Source: Ignavibacteria bacterium (GTDB lineage Bacteria > Bacteroidota > Ignavibacteria > Tepidaquicellales > Tepidaquicellaceae). Taken from it: a stretch of 35,339 nucleotides of DNA. Below, piece after piece: positions 25,289 through 34,577 of this stretch. Position 1 is the first letter of the stretch; each line of letters begins with the position of its first letter. The DNA lies in NCBI GenBank assembly GCA_016788375.1, contig JAEUSI010000017.1:1-35339 (forward strand), given 5' to 3'. The position numbers and the translations under genes were made by a program. The notes beneath the pieces were generated by a model, which did no database searches, had not been told where the DNA came from, and worked only from the letters and a program-made list of their open reading frames with translations.

Positions 25289-28200
25289 TTAGAATGTTTG
25301 TATTCTTTCCGTCGGTGTAAAGATAGCTATCTTTAATGTTGAAGCACCCAACGAGCCTGCATCAATGTATACTATATACATTCCGCTGGCAACAGGTATT
25401 TCACTTGCGTTCAGCAAATCCCAACGTTCTGTAGAATTATTAGGATCGTTGTTATCCCTGTTTATTTGTCTTACCAAAACACCGTTCAACGTGTAAATAT
25501 AAATTGAACATTTATTGGGTAAATGAGTAAAATTAATGAACCTGTTAAAAGGATCAGTTTCTAGAGCCTGACCGCCGAAGTAAGGGTTCGGGAAAGCTTT
25601 TATCTTGCTCATTTCACTAGAAGCAACAGATTGAACATTTGTTTGTGTACCGTTTACATCCCAGGTATAATAAATAGGATATCCGGGAACGAACTCATTT
25701 TTAGTTATTCTGTATGGAGATACAGTTAATGTATCACCGTTTGACCATGAAAGAGTTGCTCCGTTTACAACATTAGCTCTCGGACACCATGCATACATTA
25801 TGTCTACAGAAGGAAATCCTGTAGTCGGGTTGTTTATTGCCAGATCTTTATTTGTATACTCAACTGCCGGAACCGGGTTATAATTTGAAGCAAATATAAA
25901 AGTATATTCAAACCCGCCGAGACTGTCTGTCTTTGGATTCCATGTTTTGCTGCTGTCATAATCAATAAAACCAACATTCAGCTGTCTTAATGCACCGGCT
26001 GATGAATCAAGTTCGTCAGCCGCATATACTCTGAACGGAACAGCAACCATTGTATCAGAATTGGAAATTTTAGCGCTTGAAATTCCAGGATTGCTTGGAA
26101 CATATCTGTAAGCATTAGAACTCTCACCAAAGACTATTTTTATTTTTCTCAACGGACCTCCTGTAAGTATTGGTCCAGTTGGTGTTAAATTTGAGAATTT
26201 ATTAACGTTAGCGCGAATCCTTGTTTGCTGTGCTTTAAACGTATTTGTAGTCGGGAAGCTCATTCCGAGCGATCTGCTCTGGAACTGCCTGTTTACAATA
26301 ATCGGCTGTCCTCCCCTTCTGATAGCTGAAGTATCAGGAGCTCTGAACCATTGCGCTCCCTGCGGGTAATAAGTCCATGTGGTCTGACGTGTATAATTGT
26401 TATTTCCATTAGGGTCATTAATTGCATTTACCGGATCAATAATAATACCTGAGTCTTTTACATTCTGGAATATTGCAAGGAAACCGTCTACAGTTTTTGC
26501 CGTATCCTGGGTACCTGTAAAATCAGGCACATTTGAATACAATGTTGTCGTTGTACCGTTTTCAGTCCTTGTTAAAGTCCAGTTCGGAGTTGTTACTGTT
26601 CCTCCGTAAGTTGCCTTATAAGAAGCAGATTTTAAATTCATTGGTTCAAATACAATCGGCATCGAACCTAAGTCTCTCTGATTTGTATATAATGTATCAC
26701 CTACATTATAGTTCACTACAGTACCCGGTGCAAGTGTCTGAGGTGTAACCGTAATCGAGGAACTGCTTATTGGTGATTCAATTACTTTCGTCGTCAGATT
26801 TCTTTCGAGACTTGCAAGAGAATCATAATAATATGCAGTTACTGCAAATTTATAAGGAGTGCCTGAAATTATCAGACTATTATCAATATAATTTCTGTCT
26901 ATTACTATATATCTCGATATTCCGTTATCAGATCCTGACTGTACAATTGTATAAACGTAAGTACCGTACAAATCGACATAAATACTGTCTCTGATATTTG
27001 TAATTCCGTCTTTTACATCAAATGTATTTATAAAAGTTCTGTCTTCAAGATTTGTTCCGTTTGTACCGACTTTTACTGCATATATATTGTATCCCTGAAA
27101 CTTGTATGTACCGCCGGATAATTTATTCGGAATAGTTACCTGTTCATTTTCCGAACCCCATGAGAGATAAATTCTTCCGTTTCCGGGAGCATAGCTGCTT
27201 GTTACAGGCGGTCTTGGTGAAGACGGTATTGAGAAATTATTGTCAAATATTCTTTGTGCTGCGTCAGATAATCCTTTTAATTTTGTAACGCTTTTCAGAT
27301 TATTATCGCCTCTGGTTATTAACTGAGCTACAACTATTGACTGAGTGTCATTCGGCTGTATAACCAAAGGACCGCAGTTTTGCATAAATCTTCTGTCATC
27401 ACCGTTCGGCATATTATAACCTGTTCCTGCTTCAGGATCTCCTGAGAAAGGAAATATTGTCGGCAGTCCGGTTACAGGATCAGTCCAGGTAGATCCGTTA
27501 CTTCTGAATCCCTGCAGGTTGTTGTAAGTTTCTATATAATTAGCCGGATCACCTGCACCAGCAAGACCGTTTGTATACATACTGAATGATGTTACACCGA
27601 GTTCTTTATAACCCGGTTTAATTACAAGATTATTCGTTCCCGGAGGGCTGTAATATCTTACTGTATCACCCGGGCTTGGTACTATAGGACCTCTGAAATA
27701 ATCAAATCCTACTGCAGGAGCACCTGCCCCGTAAACACCGTCGTTGTTGTCAAAATTGTAGGTCATTCCGAGATTTCTTATGGTATCTACAGCACAAGCA
27801 TCATCAGTAGACTGACCGACGTCATCATCAGTCCAGACACCGATATAACAACTTGTCCAGGGGACATTATTCCTGTTGATGATTCTGAATTCAGAAAATG
27901 CCATTGTGCTTAACGGACCGTTTGCGGAATAACACCAATTGGTCTGAAGTATAACAGCTTTCAGAGGAGCTGTGCTTCCTGCATTATTTCCGTGAGCGGC
28001 AGGATATCCGTCTGTATATGTATAGAACTGAGTCTGATTACCCATTAAATACGGATTACCGTTACTGTCAAGGTAAGCTCCCTGCGGAACTGCATAAGTT
28101 CTCCAGTCTGCATATTCTGATGAATCACTTGTTGAGATATTATAAACTCTGAAATTCGGGTCAGTTGCACCGGTCGGGTCACCGCCGAGTACGGGAATAT

Positions 28201-28567
28201 TTCCCGGAAGATACTCGTAATCATATTCGGCTATACATACAAGAGTATCACCGTTTACAACCGCACCGATCCACATACCTGATGCATATCTTGAATACTT
28301 CAGCGAACCATTCGGAAATTCAAACCCTGAATTTCCTGTGGTTGGATCTCTGTTAAAAGATCCGTTATTCCTGAACCAAGTGTTAATCTGATTTGCATTA
28401 AGCTGAACAGATGTTGTTGTCTGTATCTGATTCGGACCCTGTATCATTTTATACGGCAGATTCCCGTTCTTACCCGAGTTGGTACTGCCGGGTTTATCTT
28501 TTGGCTTAAAACCGAATGCAAAGACTATTACAATCGGAATAAGGAAAATCAATATTTTTTTAATCAT
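25289..28567 (-). CDS. Large exported surface protein with divergent T9SS-type C-terminal domain
   Basis: The 1092-residue protein starts with a signal peptide (MIKKILIFLIPIVIVFAFGF). Nothing matches a named enzyme. Most of it is Asn/Thr/Gly/Tyr-rich and predicted beta. A fibronectin type III-like stretch lies in the middle (from PPVTSSYAPGNGRIYLSW). From about residue 992 a C-terminal domain resembles T9SS type A sorting domains (FPNPYFGG, then VASGMYIVYIDAG), but with FPNPY in place of YPNPFNP and a tail (IFTPTERIQTF) lacking the usual terminal lysine pattern. It sits between a TonB-dependent receptor and a PorV-like gene on the same strand. I infer cell-surface location; ligand or partner unknown. 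Confidence 0.8.
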   Translation of the reverse strand: MIKKILIFLIPIVIVFAFGFKPKDKPGSTNSGKNGNLPYKMIQGPNQIQTTTSVQLNANQINTWFRNNGSFNRDPTTGNSGFEFPNGSLKYSRYASGMWIGAVVNGDTLVCIAEYDYEYLPGNIPVLGGDPTGATDPNFRVYNISTSDSSEYADWRTYAVPQGAYLDSNGNPYLMGNQTQFYTYTDGYPAAHGNNAGSTAPLKAVILQTNWCYSANGPLSTMAFSEFRIINRNNVPWTSCYIGVWTDDDVGQSTDDACAVDTIRNLGMTYNFDNNDGVYGAGAPAVGFDYFRGPIVPSPGDTVRYYSPPGTNNLVIKPGYKELGVTSFSMYTNGLAGAGDPANYIETYNNLQGFRSNGSTWTDPVTGLPTIFPFSGDPEAGTGYNMPNGDDRRFMQNCGPLVIQPNDTQSIVVAQLITRGDNNLKSVTKLKGLSDAAQRIFDNNFSIPSSPRPPVTSSYAPGNGRIYLSWGSENEQVTIPNKLSGGTYKFQGYNIYAVKVGTNGTNLEDRTFINTFDVKDGITNIRDSIYVDLYGTYVYTIVQSGSDNGISRYIVIDRNYIDNSLIISGTPYKFAVTAYYYDSLASLERNLTTKVIESPISSSSITVTPQTLAPGTVVNYNVGDTLYTNQRDLGSMPIVFEPMNLKSASYKATYGGTVTTPNWTLTRTENGTTTTLYSNVPDFTGTQDTAKTVDGFLAIFQNVKDSGIIIDPVNAINDPNGNNNYTRQTTWTYYPQGAQWFRAPDTSAIRRGGQPIIVNRQFQSRSLGMSFPTTNTFKAQQTRIRANVNKFSNLTPTGPILTGGPLRKIKIVFGESSNAYRYVPSNPGISSAKISNSDTMVAVPFRVYAADELDSSAGALRQLNVGFIDYDSSKTWNPKTDSLGGFEYTFIFASNYNPVPAVEYTNKDLAINNPTTGFPSVDIMYAWCPRANVVNGATLSWSNGDTLTVSPYRITKNEFVPGYPIYYTWDVNGTQTNVQSVASSEMSKIKAFPNPYFGGQALETDPFNRFINFTHLPNKCSIYIYTLNGVLVRQINRDNNDPNNSTERWDLLNASEIPVASGMYIVYIDAGSLGASTLKIAIFTPTERIQTF

Positions 28568-28590
28568 TTTAGTTTCTTTTAATATTTATA

Positions 28591-28622
28591 AAAATTTATA
28601 AAATAAAAAATCTTTATAACAA
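28591..28622 (-). promoter_or_regulatory. Possible promoter of the 1092-residue surface-protein gene
   Basis: On the minus strand TTG (28620-28622) is followed after 21 nt by TAAATTTT (28591-28598). The spacing is one base longer than in the other candidate promoters, and the region is very AT-rich, so chance is possible. Confidence 0.3.
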
Positions 28623-28654
28623 TCAGTGTATCCGCATTAAAGCGGACACACTGA
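28623..28654 (-). terminator. Hairpin terminator of the TonB-dependent receptor gene
   Basis: Arms CAGTGT and TCCGC pair with GCGGA and ACACTG, with one mismatch, 11 nt after the stop codon of the receptor gene. The minus-strand T-run begins several bases later, so strength is moderate. Confidence 0.5.
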
Positions 28655-28665
28655 AGATTTTTTAT

Positions 28666-31554
28666 TTAGAAATTTAATCTTAATCCGAATCTGATCTGTT
28701 GAGGCGGTCCGTAATTTGCAACATTCATAGATCTCAGTGAATATCTTTTTATATATTCTTCGGAAGTTGTTCCGGCAGCCGGATTTTCAAATGAAGCTAT
28801 TGTACTCTTTCCAGCATCTGAATTGAGATAACCGGTTGTTCCCGGAAGTCCGCTTGATGCCCATACATCATTAACCAACTCAGAGTTAAGTAAATTGATA
28901 AAGTATACATAAGCATCCAGTTCTACTTTCCAGATCGGGAATGTTTTGTCAATTCTTAAATCAAGATTGTTATTCCACGGTCCGTATACTCCGTTAATAG
29001 GAGAAAGCAGCTGTGCTCCGGCACCTGTTGATGCAAACGGATCAACATTATTCGCTTTAAGTGAATAAGGTCTTCCGCTGTTGAATGTATACTGTAGGTT
29101 TACCCCAAACTGAGATAACACGTCGCCCATCCAGCCTTTCGGTACATCTTTTTTTCCGAATCTGTAATCAGCCGTTATTACACCGGTAAATCGCTGATCG
29201 TAATCAAGCGGTCCGGTAAGCTTTGGCTGTCTTTCGCCTAACCATGCAGCAGTGGAAGCAGAGTTTGGATCTGAACCTGTTCCGTTTGCATAGTTAACTC
29301 CAAGCGCAAGGTTCAGTGAAAGTCTGTTGGTTCTTCTTAAGTCAAGTGAAAAATCAAGTCCTCTGATTGTTCCGTAATCCTGATTTGAATAGACCTGAAT
29401 CTGATTCGGTAACTGAGGATATTTTTTTATTCCTATAAGATCTTCTGTTTCTTTGTAATATATAGTAACGTCAAATGAGAGTTTATCTCCAACCTGCTGT
29501 TTTACACCGATTTCATAAGCTGTTGTTTTCTCGGGTGTAAGATTCGGATTTCCGAATGAACCGCTGAATCCGGCGCTGCTTACCCAGTATTCCAGATTTT
29601 CTCTTCCTGTATATAGAAATTCAAGCTGAGGAAGCTGAATGAACTTACCGTACTGAGCATGGAATACTGTATTATCAGTAACCGGAAATGATAATCCGAG
29701 TCTAGGACTGAACGCTGAAGTAGGTTCGCTGTCATCATAAAAATCACCGTCATCAATTGCATTCGGATCGGAACCTGAAGCTGTTATGTTTGCAAGATCC
29801 TTTACTCTCCATGAATTAGCATCAAGGTAATCCCATCTTATACCTGCATTTAGGGTAAAGTCTTTAAATTCAACTTTGTCCTGTATGTATAGCGCTCCGA
29901 CAATCGGATGCTTTGCTCCGTCAGGACCGTCAGAGTCAGTCTCAACTATCTGAAGCTGATTCAATTCTGCATTCCACTGAGGAACATATCCCCAGTAATT
30001 TGCAAGTCCTGTACCGCCGTTAAAAGCTGCAAGCTGCTCTTCATAGGTCTTATCGGCAAAATTATACATTCCGTTTGGTCTCATATCAATGTATCTGATA
30101 GTATTGTATCTGTATTCTCCTCCGAATTTTATTTCGTTGTTGTTTACCTGAGCGGTTAAATATGCATTACCGCCGATATATGAAGTTGAACTGTTTTCGT
30201 AATAATTTCTGACTCTGTTGTATTTTGCCATGACACTGTACTCATCAAGTCCGATTGATCCTCCCGGAACTGTCAGTCCGGGTACCATTGCAGGATTACC
30301 GTAATCATAAATATTGCCTCCGAACTCAGGATCTTCTTCGCTGTATCCTCCGTCAAACATATTGAACTGTAACTCATAAAACAACTTTGAATTGACCTGG
30401 TGATTCAGTTTTGCATAATAATTATTGCTTTCTTCAGTTATTGCCGGATTTCTGTGTGAATTAAACATCAGATAAGACTGAATCCAGCCCTGTCTGTCTG
30501 TTGATGCTAGACTTGTTCCTAACTTTAACTGTAAAGGTAACTTGCTGTCAAGTTCGTTAAAGTTAAAATTCATTTTTACGTTTCCTGACCATCTCTGCAT
30601 ATCATAGTTCGGCAATACATTGTTTGATAATTGAAGCTGATCTGAAATCCAGCTGGGATTATAAACAAGTGAAAAATCTCTTTCAAGACCTCCGAAGAAA
30701 TTGATGAATTTTGAAAGTTCTTTTGTTGGAATCAACGGTCCGCCGAGTGACATTGAATATACATTATATCCCTGGGAATAATCATTTGCCATAGGTTCAT
30801 CAGTAATTACTTCAAGAGAACCCGTATACTGATCTGTTCCCCCCTTAGTAATTACATTGATAATACCGCTGAGAACGTTTCCGTATTCTGCACTGAAACC
30901 GCCGGTTAAAACAGCCATTTCCTGTAAAACAGAATTTGATACAAATGCTGTTGATGTACCGTCAAGAGGATTAGTTGATAAGACACCGTCAATATAGACT
31001 GAAGTTTCATTAGTTCTGCCGCCTCTGACGTTTATTGCGGTACCTCTTTCATCCTGAACAACACCTGCTGTAGTAGCTGCAATATTTTCTATACCTCTGA
31101 TTCCTGTGTTTTCAATATATTCCTGACCGATTATCTGTCCGCTCTGATCCGGTGAAATCGCATTCCTCTTACCTACGATTTGAATTTCATCTGTAGTAAT
31201 TGCGCCTCCTGCCAGATTAAGTGAAAAATTTACCTGTGTTGTAAGGTCTGCTGAAACTCTTACATCTGTTACTGTCTGAGGGTCGTATCCAATATATGAT
31301 GCCATAACTTTGTATGTTCCGACATCTACATTCAGAATTGTATATTCACCGTTATCATCGGTGATTGCTCCGGTACTGTATCCTGTGCCTTCCACTTTAA
31401 TGGTAGCTCCAATTAAAGCAGAATTATCTTTGGCATCGGTTACTTTTCCGGTGATTTTACCGGTTGTTCCCTGTTTATCTAATCCGTAAGAATTATTTAA
31501 CAGGATTCCAAGAACAAACAGTAGGGAAAGTGTAAGTCTTAATGAGTTTTTCAT
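28666..31554 (-). CDS. TonB-dependent outer-membrane receptor with carboxypeptidase-regulatory-like domain
   Basis: The 962-residue protein has a signal peptide (about residues 1-24), then a carboxypeptidase-regulatory-like beta domain (GKITGKVTDAKDNSALIGAT to about residue 110), a plug domain (about residues 122-240, with INVRGGRTNETSVYIDGV and SGIINVITKGG), and a barrel ending in RFGLRLNF with the terminal Phe expected for outer-membrane insertion. The layout is that of Bacteroidota-type TonB-dependent receptors. No SusD-like lipoprotein gene is adjacent; the neighbours are a large exported protein and an Asp-box T9SS protein. Substrate unknown. A strong AAGGGGG lies before the ATG. It is bounded on both sides by hairpin terminators. 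Confidence 0.92.
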   Translation of the reverse strand: MKNSLRLTLSLLFVLGILLNNSYGLDKQGTTGKITGKVTDAKDNSALIGATIKVEGTGYSTGAITDDNGEYTILNVDVGTYKVMASYIGYDPQTVTDVRVSADLTTQVNFSLNLAGGAITTDEIQIVGKRNAISPDQSGQIIGQEYIENTGIRGIENIAATTAGVVQDERGTAINVRGGRTNETSVYIDGVLSTNPLDGTSTAFVSNSVLQEMAVLTGGFSAEYGNVLSGIINVITKGGTDQYTGSLEVITDEPMANDYSQGYNVYSMSLGGPLIPTKELSKFINFFGGLERDFSLVYNPSWISDQLQLSNNVLPNYDMQRWSGNVKMNFNFNELDSKLPLQLKLGTSLASTDRQGWIQSYLMFNSHRNPAITEESNNYYAKLNHQVNSKLFYELQFNMFDGGYSEEDPEFGGNIYDYGNPAMVPGLTVPGGSIGLDEYSVMAKYNRVRNYYENSSTSYIGGNAYLTAQVNNNEIKFGGEYRYNTIRYIDMRPNGMYNFADKTYEEQLAAFNGGTGLANYWGYVPQWNAELNQLQIVETDSDGPDGAKHPIVGALYIQDKVEFKDFTLNAGIRWDYLDANSWRVKDLANITASGSDPNAIDDGDFYDDSEPTSAFSPRLGLSFPVTDNTVFHAQYGKFIQLPQLEFLYTGRENLEYWVSSAGFSGSFGNPNLTPEKTTAYEIGVKQQVGDKLSFDVTIYYKETEDLIGIKKYPQLPNQIQVYSNQDYGTIRGLDFSLDLRRTNRLSLNLALGVNYANGTGSDPNSASTAAWLGERQPKLTGPLDYDQRFTGVITADYRFGKKDVPKGWMGDVLSQFGVNLQYTFNSGRPYSLKANNVDPFASTGAGAQLLSPINGVYGPWNNNLDLRIDKTFPIWKVELDAYVYFINLLNSELVNDVWASSGLPGTTGYLNSDAGKSTIASFENPAAGTTSEEYIKRYSLRSMNVANYGPPQQIRFGLRLNF

Positions 31555-31619
31555 TTTTCCCCCTTCTTTGAATAATTTAATTTTGTAAAGTTTTTTCTCA
31601 TAATCATTTTATTTTAAAA

Positions 31620-31660
31620 AACCCTCATAATAGAACAATATCTTGTCAATTATGAGGGTT
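31620..31660 (-). terminator. Intrinsic terminator of the Asp-box T9SS protein gene
   Basis: An 11-bp perfect stem (31620-31630/31650-31660, AACCCTCATAA/TTATGAGGGTT) with a 19-nt loop is followed on the minus strand by TTTT. It lies 31 nt after the stop codon at 31692. Confidence 0.8.
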
Positions 31661-31691
31661 GTATTATTAAATTCGTTAAACAAATAATTAT

Positions 31692-33353
31692 TTATTTAAT
31701 CAACATCATTTTCTTTGTTGCTTTGAAGTCTCCTGCTGTTAATGAATAATAATATATACCGCTTGATAATTTGTCTGCAAAGAAATTAACTTCCTTCGGA
31801 CCCTGTGACTGAATTTCATTTACTAATGATGCTACTTCTCTTCCGAGTGCATCATAAACTTTCAGAGAAACTAATCCGGCTCTTTCAACATAGTAGTTGA
31901 TTGTTGTCTGTGGATTGAAAGGATTCGGATAATTCTGGAATAATTCATAATTCTTTGCTATTGAAACATTTTCCTTTATTCCTACATTTGGTAACGGACC
32001 TCTTTTGAATATTCCGTAAACCGGTGCTTTTCCCCAGTCTGCAACAGTTACCCATGATCCTGCTTTTAAATCTCTTAAATAATAAAGTCTTAAACTGTCT
32101 GAAGTAGCTGGTGCTAATGATGGATGCTTTTCTTCAATGTTCGGTGTATTAGTAACGTTGGTAGGTGTTGACCAGGTATTACCGTTGTCTCCGGAAACTG
32201 AAATGAATATTTCACCGGCATTTACAACATCTCCGTTCTGAACTACCTGTGTGTTACCATACAAAAATGCGACAAAAGCACAGACTAATTTACCGTCAGC
32301 ATTTCTTGTAACTGTTGGCTGACTTAAAGGAACCATGTTAACCTGTGTAATGGTATCTGCTAATGCAGGTATATTTGCTTTTGAAGCAATTAATTTCAGG
32401 CCGGTTGACTGTGACCACTGATAAATTCTCGGTTTTACAAATTCAGTAGTATATTGATTCGGGAATGCTGTTGCTGTTGCATTGTAAGCAACAAAAAATA
32501 CATGCGGCTCATCACCGACATATACTGTTTGATATCCGCCGACGAGACTTGCAAATAATGTATCTGTACCGTCGATTAAATAATTAAACACTACCGTTCC
32601 GTTATCAAATGTAACTCCGTTGTCATTAGATGCAAAAAGTGACATAGCGTTTGAAGTTGAATTGTAATCAGTTCCTACGATACAGACTTTTCCGTTTGAA
32701 TTTGCAGCAACGTCAAAATTTCCTGAAGGTCCGCTGATTGTGGTTAAGTCAACATATGGATTCCAGGTTGATCCGTTTAAAGTAGTTCTCCATCCGTTGA
32801 AAGCTCCGGTGTTATTTGGAGCTGCAACCATAACCAGGTTTCCGTTAGCTGTTCCTGCGATGTGAGGCCAGATCGGAAGATTTCCCGTTACATTTGTTGG
32901 AACTCCCGGAATGTTTTCAAATCCGAATGCTCCGAAGAATAAATCTCTTGAAACCAGACTTCCGACTGTTGCTGACTGGTGTCTTGCTATTACCGGTTTG
33001 CCGTTTGATAATGTCAGACAAGGAAAACCCTGAGCTGCAACATTTGAGAGAACGTCACCTGACCATGTAGCTCCGTTGTCTTCACTGTATGCATAATAAA
33101 CATATCTTCCGGTTCCTGCCGCAGTACTTGAATCCTGCTGGGACATAATGATGGAACACCATTTCCCCTTATTGGTCGGATCCTGTATTAGATATCTTAC
33201 TGAACCGTTGGTCTGATAATCATATGATACTGACCATAATGACGTGTATGTTTCTCCGGCTCCTAATGTCGGAGGTCCCGGATCCTGTGCTTTTGCAATT
33301 CCTGCTGAAAAAAGAACCACAAACAGTAAATAAATTGAAAATTTTTTGTACAT
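31692..33353 (-). CDS. T9SS-exported Asp-box (BNR/sialidase-like) beta-propeller protein
   Basis: The 553-residue protein has a signal peptide (MYKKFSIYLLFVVLFSAGIA, cleavage after KAQ). Its middle part carries Asp-box repeats of the form SxDxGxTW (SEDNGATW, SNDNGVTF, SGDNGNTW), which mark sialidase-like propellers. This fold does not prove sialidase activity; I see no clear set of the catalytic arginines. From residue 469 a T9SS type A sorting domain follows (YELFQNYPNPFNP, then LSSGIYYYSLTAGDF and KKMMLIK). An AAGGAG lies just ahead of the ATG. The 188-nt upstream region holds two promoter-like pairs at 33440-33468 and 33506-33534. Confidence 0.9.
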   Translation of the reverse strand: MYKKFSIYLLFVVLFSAGIAKAQDPGPPTLGAGETYTSLWSVSYDYQTNGSVRYLIQDPTNKGKWCSIIMSQQDSSTAAGTGRYVYYAYSEDNGATWSGDVLSNVAAQGFPCLTLSNGKPVIARHQSATVGSLVSRDLFFGAFGFENIPGVPTNVTGNLPIWPHIAGTANGNLVMVAAPNNTGAFNGWRTTLNGSTWNPYVDLTTISGPSGNFDVAANSNGKVCIVGTDYNSTSNAMSLFASNDNGVTFDNGTVVFNYLIDGTDTLFASLVGGYQTVYVGDEPHVFFVAYNATATAFPNQYTTEFVKPRIYQWSQSTGLKLIASKANIPALADTITQVNMVPLSQPTVTRNADGKLVCAFVAFLYGNTQVVQNGDVVNAGEIFISVSGDNGNTWSTPTNVTNTPNIEEKHPSLAPATSDSLRLYYLRDLKAGSWVTVADWGKAPVYGIFKRGPLPNVGIKENVSIAKNYELFQNYPNPFNPQTTINYYVERAGLVSLKVYDALGREVASLVNEIQSQGPKEVNFFADKLSSGIYYYSLTAGDFKATKKMMLIK

Positions 33354-33439
33354 TTTTTTTCTCCTTTATGATTTTGATAAAATAATTTTCTTTGAAAATT
33401 GTCTTGCAAATTTTTTAATTACGCTGTTAATTTTTAATT

Positions 33440-33468
33440 AATATACTACTAATGGTAAAACTTGTCAA
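33440..33468 (-). promoter_or_regulatory. Proximal promoter of the Asp-box T9SS gene
   Basis: On the minus strand TTGACA (33463-33468) is followed after 17 nt by TATATT (33440-33445), close to the classical sigma-70 consensus. The leader to the ATG would be about 80 nt. Confidence 0.5.
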
Positions 33469-33505
33469 TATAGATTTTAGTAATAAGCAACCGTTAATTT
33501 ATTGC

Positions 33506-33534
33506 AAACTAATAATAAGCAAGACTTTTGTCAA
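33506..33534 (-). promoter_or_regulatory. Distal promoter of the Asp-box T9SS gene
   Basis: On the minus strand TTGACA (33529-33534) is followed after 17 nt by TAGTTT (33506-33511, then G), 66 nt upstream of the proximal pair. It sits just upstream of the minus-strand dehydrogenase stop codon side, in the same intergenic gap. Confidence 0.4.
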
Positions 33535-33541
33535 GCAACAA

Positions 33542-34447
33542 TTAACTGTAATTTTTTTTAATGCTTTTAAATATATTTACGGAAACATTTCTTCTGCTTT
33601 CCTTTGTCTTTCCTGCAATATGATTTGTAAGCAGTACGTTGTTCAATCCGCTGAAACCCCTGTAAACAAAAGGTTCATTACTGAACACATCCAGTCCGGC
33701 AAATTTTATTTTTTTCACTTTAAGCAATCCGAACAGCGCTTTTTCATCCACTACATCTCCTCTTGAAGTATTAATGAATACAGTAGTGTCCGGAATTTGT
33801 TTTAATTTTTTTTCTGAGATGAATCTGTAATTTTTTTTATTCAGCGGAATATGAACTGTTATTATTTCGCAGTTCTTTAAAATGAAATTCAGATTTTTAA
33901 AATTAAAATCTTTTTCTCTTATCCAAACTCTCCTGTCTGTATCATTTGCATACACTTTCATTCCGAATGTTCTGCAAAGTTTTCCGACATAACTTCCGAC
34001 TTTTCCGAAGCCTATTATACCGATGCTTTTACCGTAAATTTCCCTCCTCTCATAATCATAAAACGTGAATCTGTTATTCCTTACCAGACTGTCGGAAAAC
34101 ATAAGATTCTTGTAAATTGCAAGTATCATCGCAAGTGTATGTTCCGCTGCTGAAATATTATTCGAATCATCGGCATTTATTATCTTTATATCTTTCCCGG
34201 CGCAATATTCAGCATCAATATGGTCAGTCCCTTTTGAACATGTTGCAATTACATCAAATTTTACTTTATCAAGAAAGTTTCTGTCTATCTTCCTGATACT
34301 CCTGATTACAAGCACATTGTAATTTCTGTATTTTTTTATAATACCGGAATTTGAAATTCCGAATTCTGTTTTTATGTGAAATTTTTTCGGGGAAAGAAGA
34401 GCAAAGCCCGCTGTGTCTATTTCATCCGCAATCAGTATTCTGATCAT
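33542..34447 (-). CDS. D-isomer-specific 2-hydroxyacid dehydrogenase (phosphoglycerate-dehydrogenase-like)
   Basis: This NAD-dependent dehydrogenase of 301 residues has the Rossmann motif GIIGFGKVG (143-151) with Asp170 after the second strand, pointing to NAD. The catalytic residues are Arg229 in NTSRGD, Glu258 in SNEPF and His276 in NHIAGKT. Phosphoglycerate dehydrogenase (serine synthesis), hydroxypyruvate/glyoxylate reductase and erythronate-4-phosphate dehydrogenase (PdxB) share this layout; I cannot decide among them. It lacks the C-terminal ACT domain of long SerA. There is no clear Shine-Dalgarno. A tandem 12-bp repeat lies 46 nt upstream. Confidence 0.85.
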   Translation of the reverse strand: MIRILIADEIDTAGFALLSPKKFHIKTEFGISNSGIIKKYRNYNVLVIRSIRKIDRNFLDKVKFDVIATCSKGTDHIDAEYCAGKDIKIINADDSNNISAAEHTLAMILAIYKNLMFSDSLVRNNRFTFYDYERREIYGKSIGIIGFGKVGSYVGKLCRTFGMKVYANDTDRRVWIREKDFNFKNLNFILKNCEIITVHIPLNKKNYRFISEKKLKQIPDTTVFINTSRGDVVDEKALFGLLKVKKIKFAGLDVFSNEPFVYRGFSGLNNVLLTNHIAGKTKESRRNVSVNIFKSIKKNYS

Positions 34448-34492
34448 GTTCAGTTTTCTTCAAAAATATGAATTATTTTGCTGAATTCATAA

Positions 34493-34518
34493 ACTAATGC
34501 ATTTATACTAATGCATTT
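34493..34518. repeat. Tandem 12-bp direct repeat upstream of the dehydrogenase gene
   Basis: ACTAATGCATTT occurs at 34493-34504 and again at 34507-34518, a 14-nt period. Each copy contains the palindrome ATGCAT. The site lies between the divergent-side start of the dehydrogenase (minus strand, start at 34447) and the end of engB, where a dimeric regulator could bind. Confidence 0.7.
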
Positions 34519-34577
34519 TAAAACAAAATGAATTTATGATTAGATTATTATTTGCGTATAAAGCCTGATTACACGAA

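Noticed and set aside
33452-33766. Plus-strand frame of 104 codons across the 33354-33541 gap
   Set aside because: It overlaps the dehydrogenase gene in antisense and its sequence is AT-rich with no ribosome site or recognisable fold; the gap is better explained by promoters of the minus-strand gene.
34551-34577. Weak hairpin after engB as a terminator
   Set aside because: Only 7 bp including a G-U pair and no T-run follows on the minus strand.
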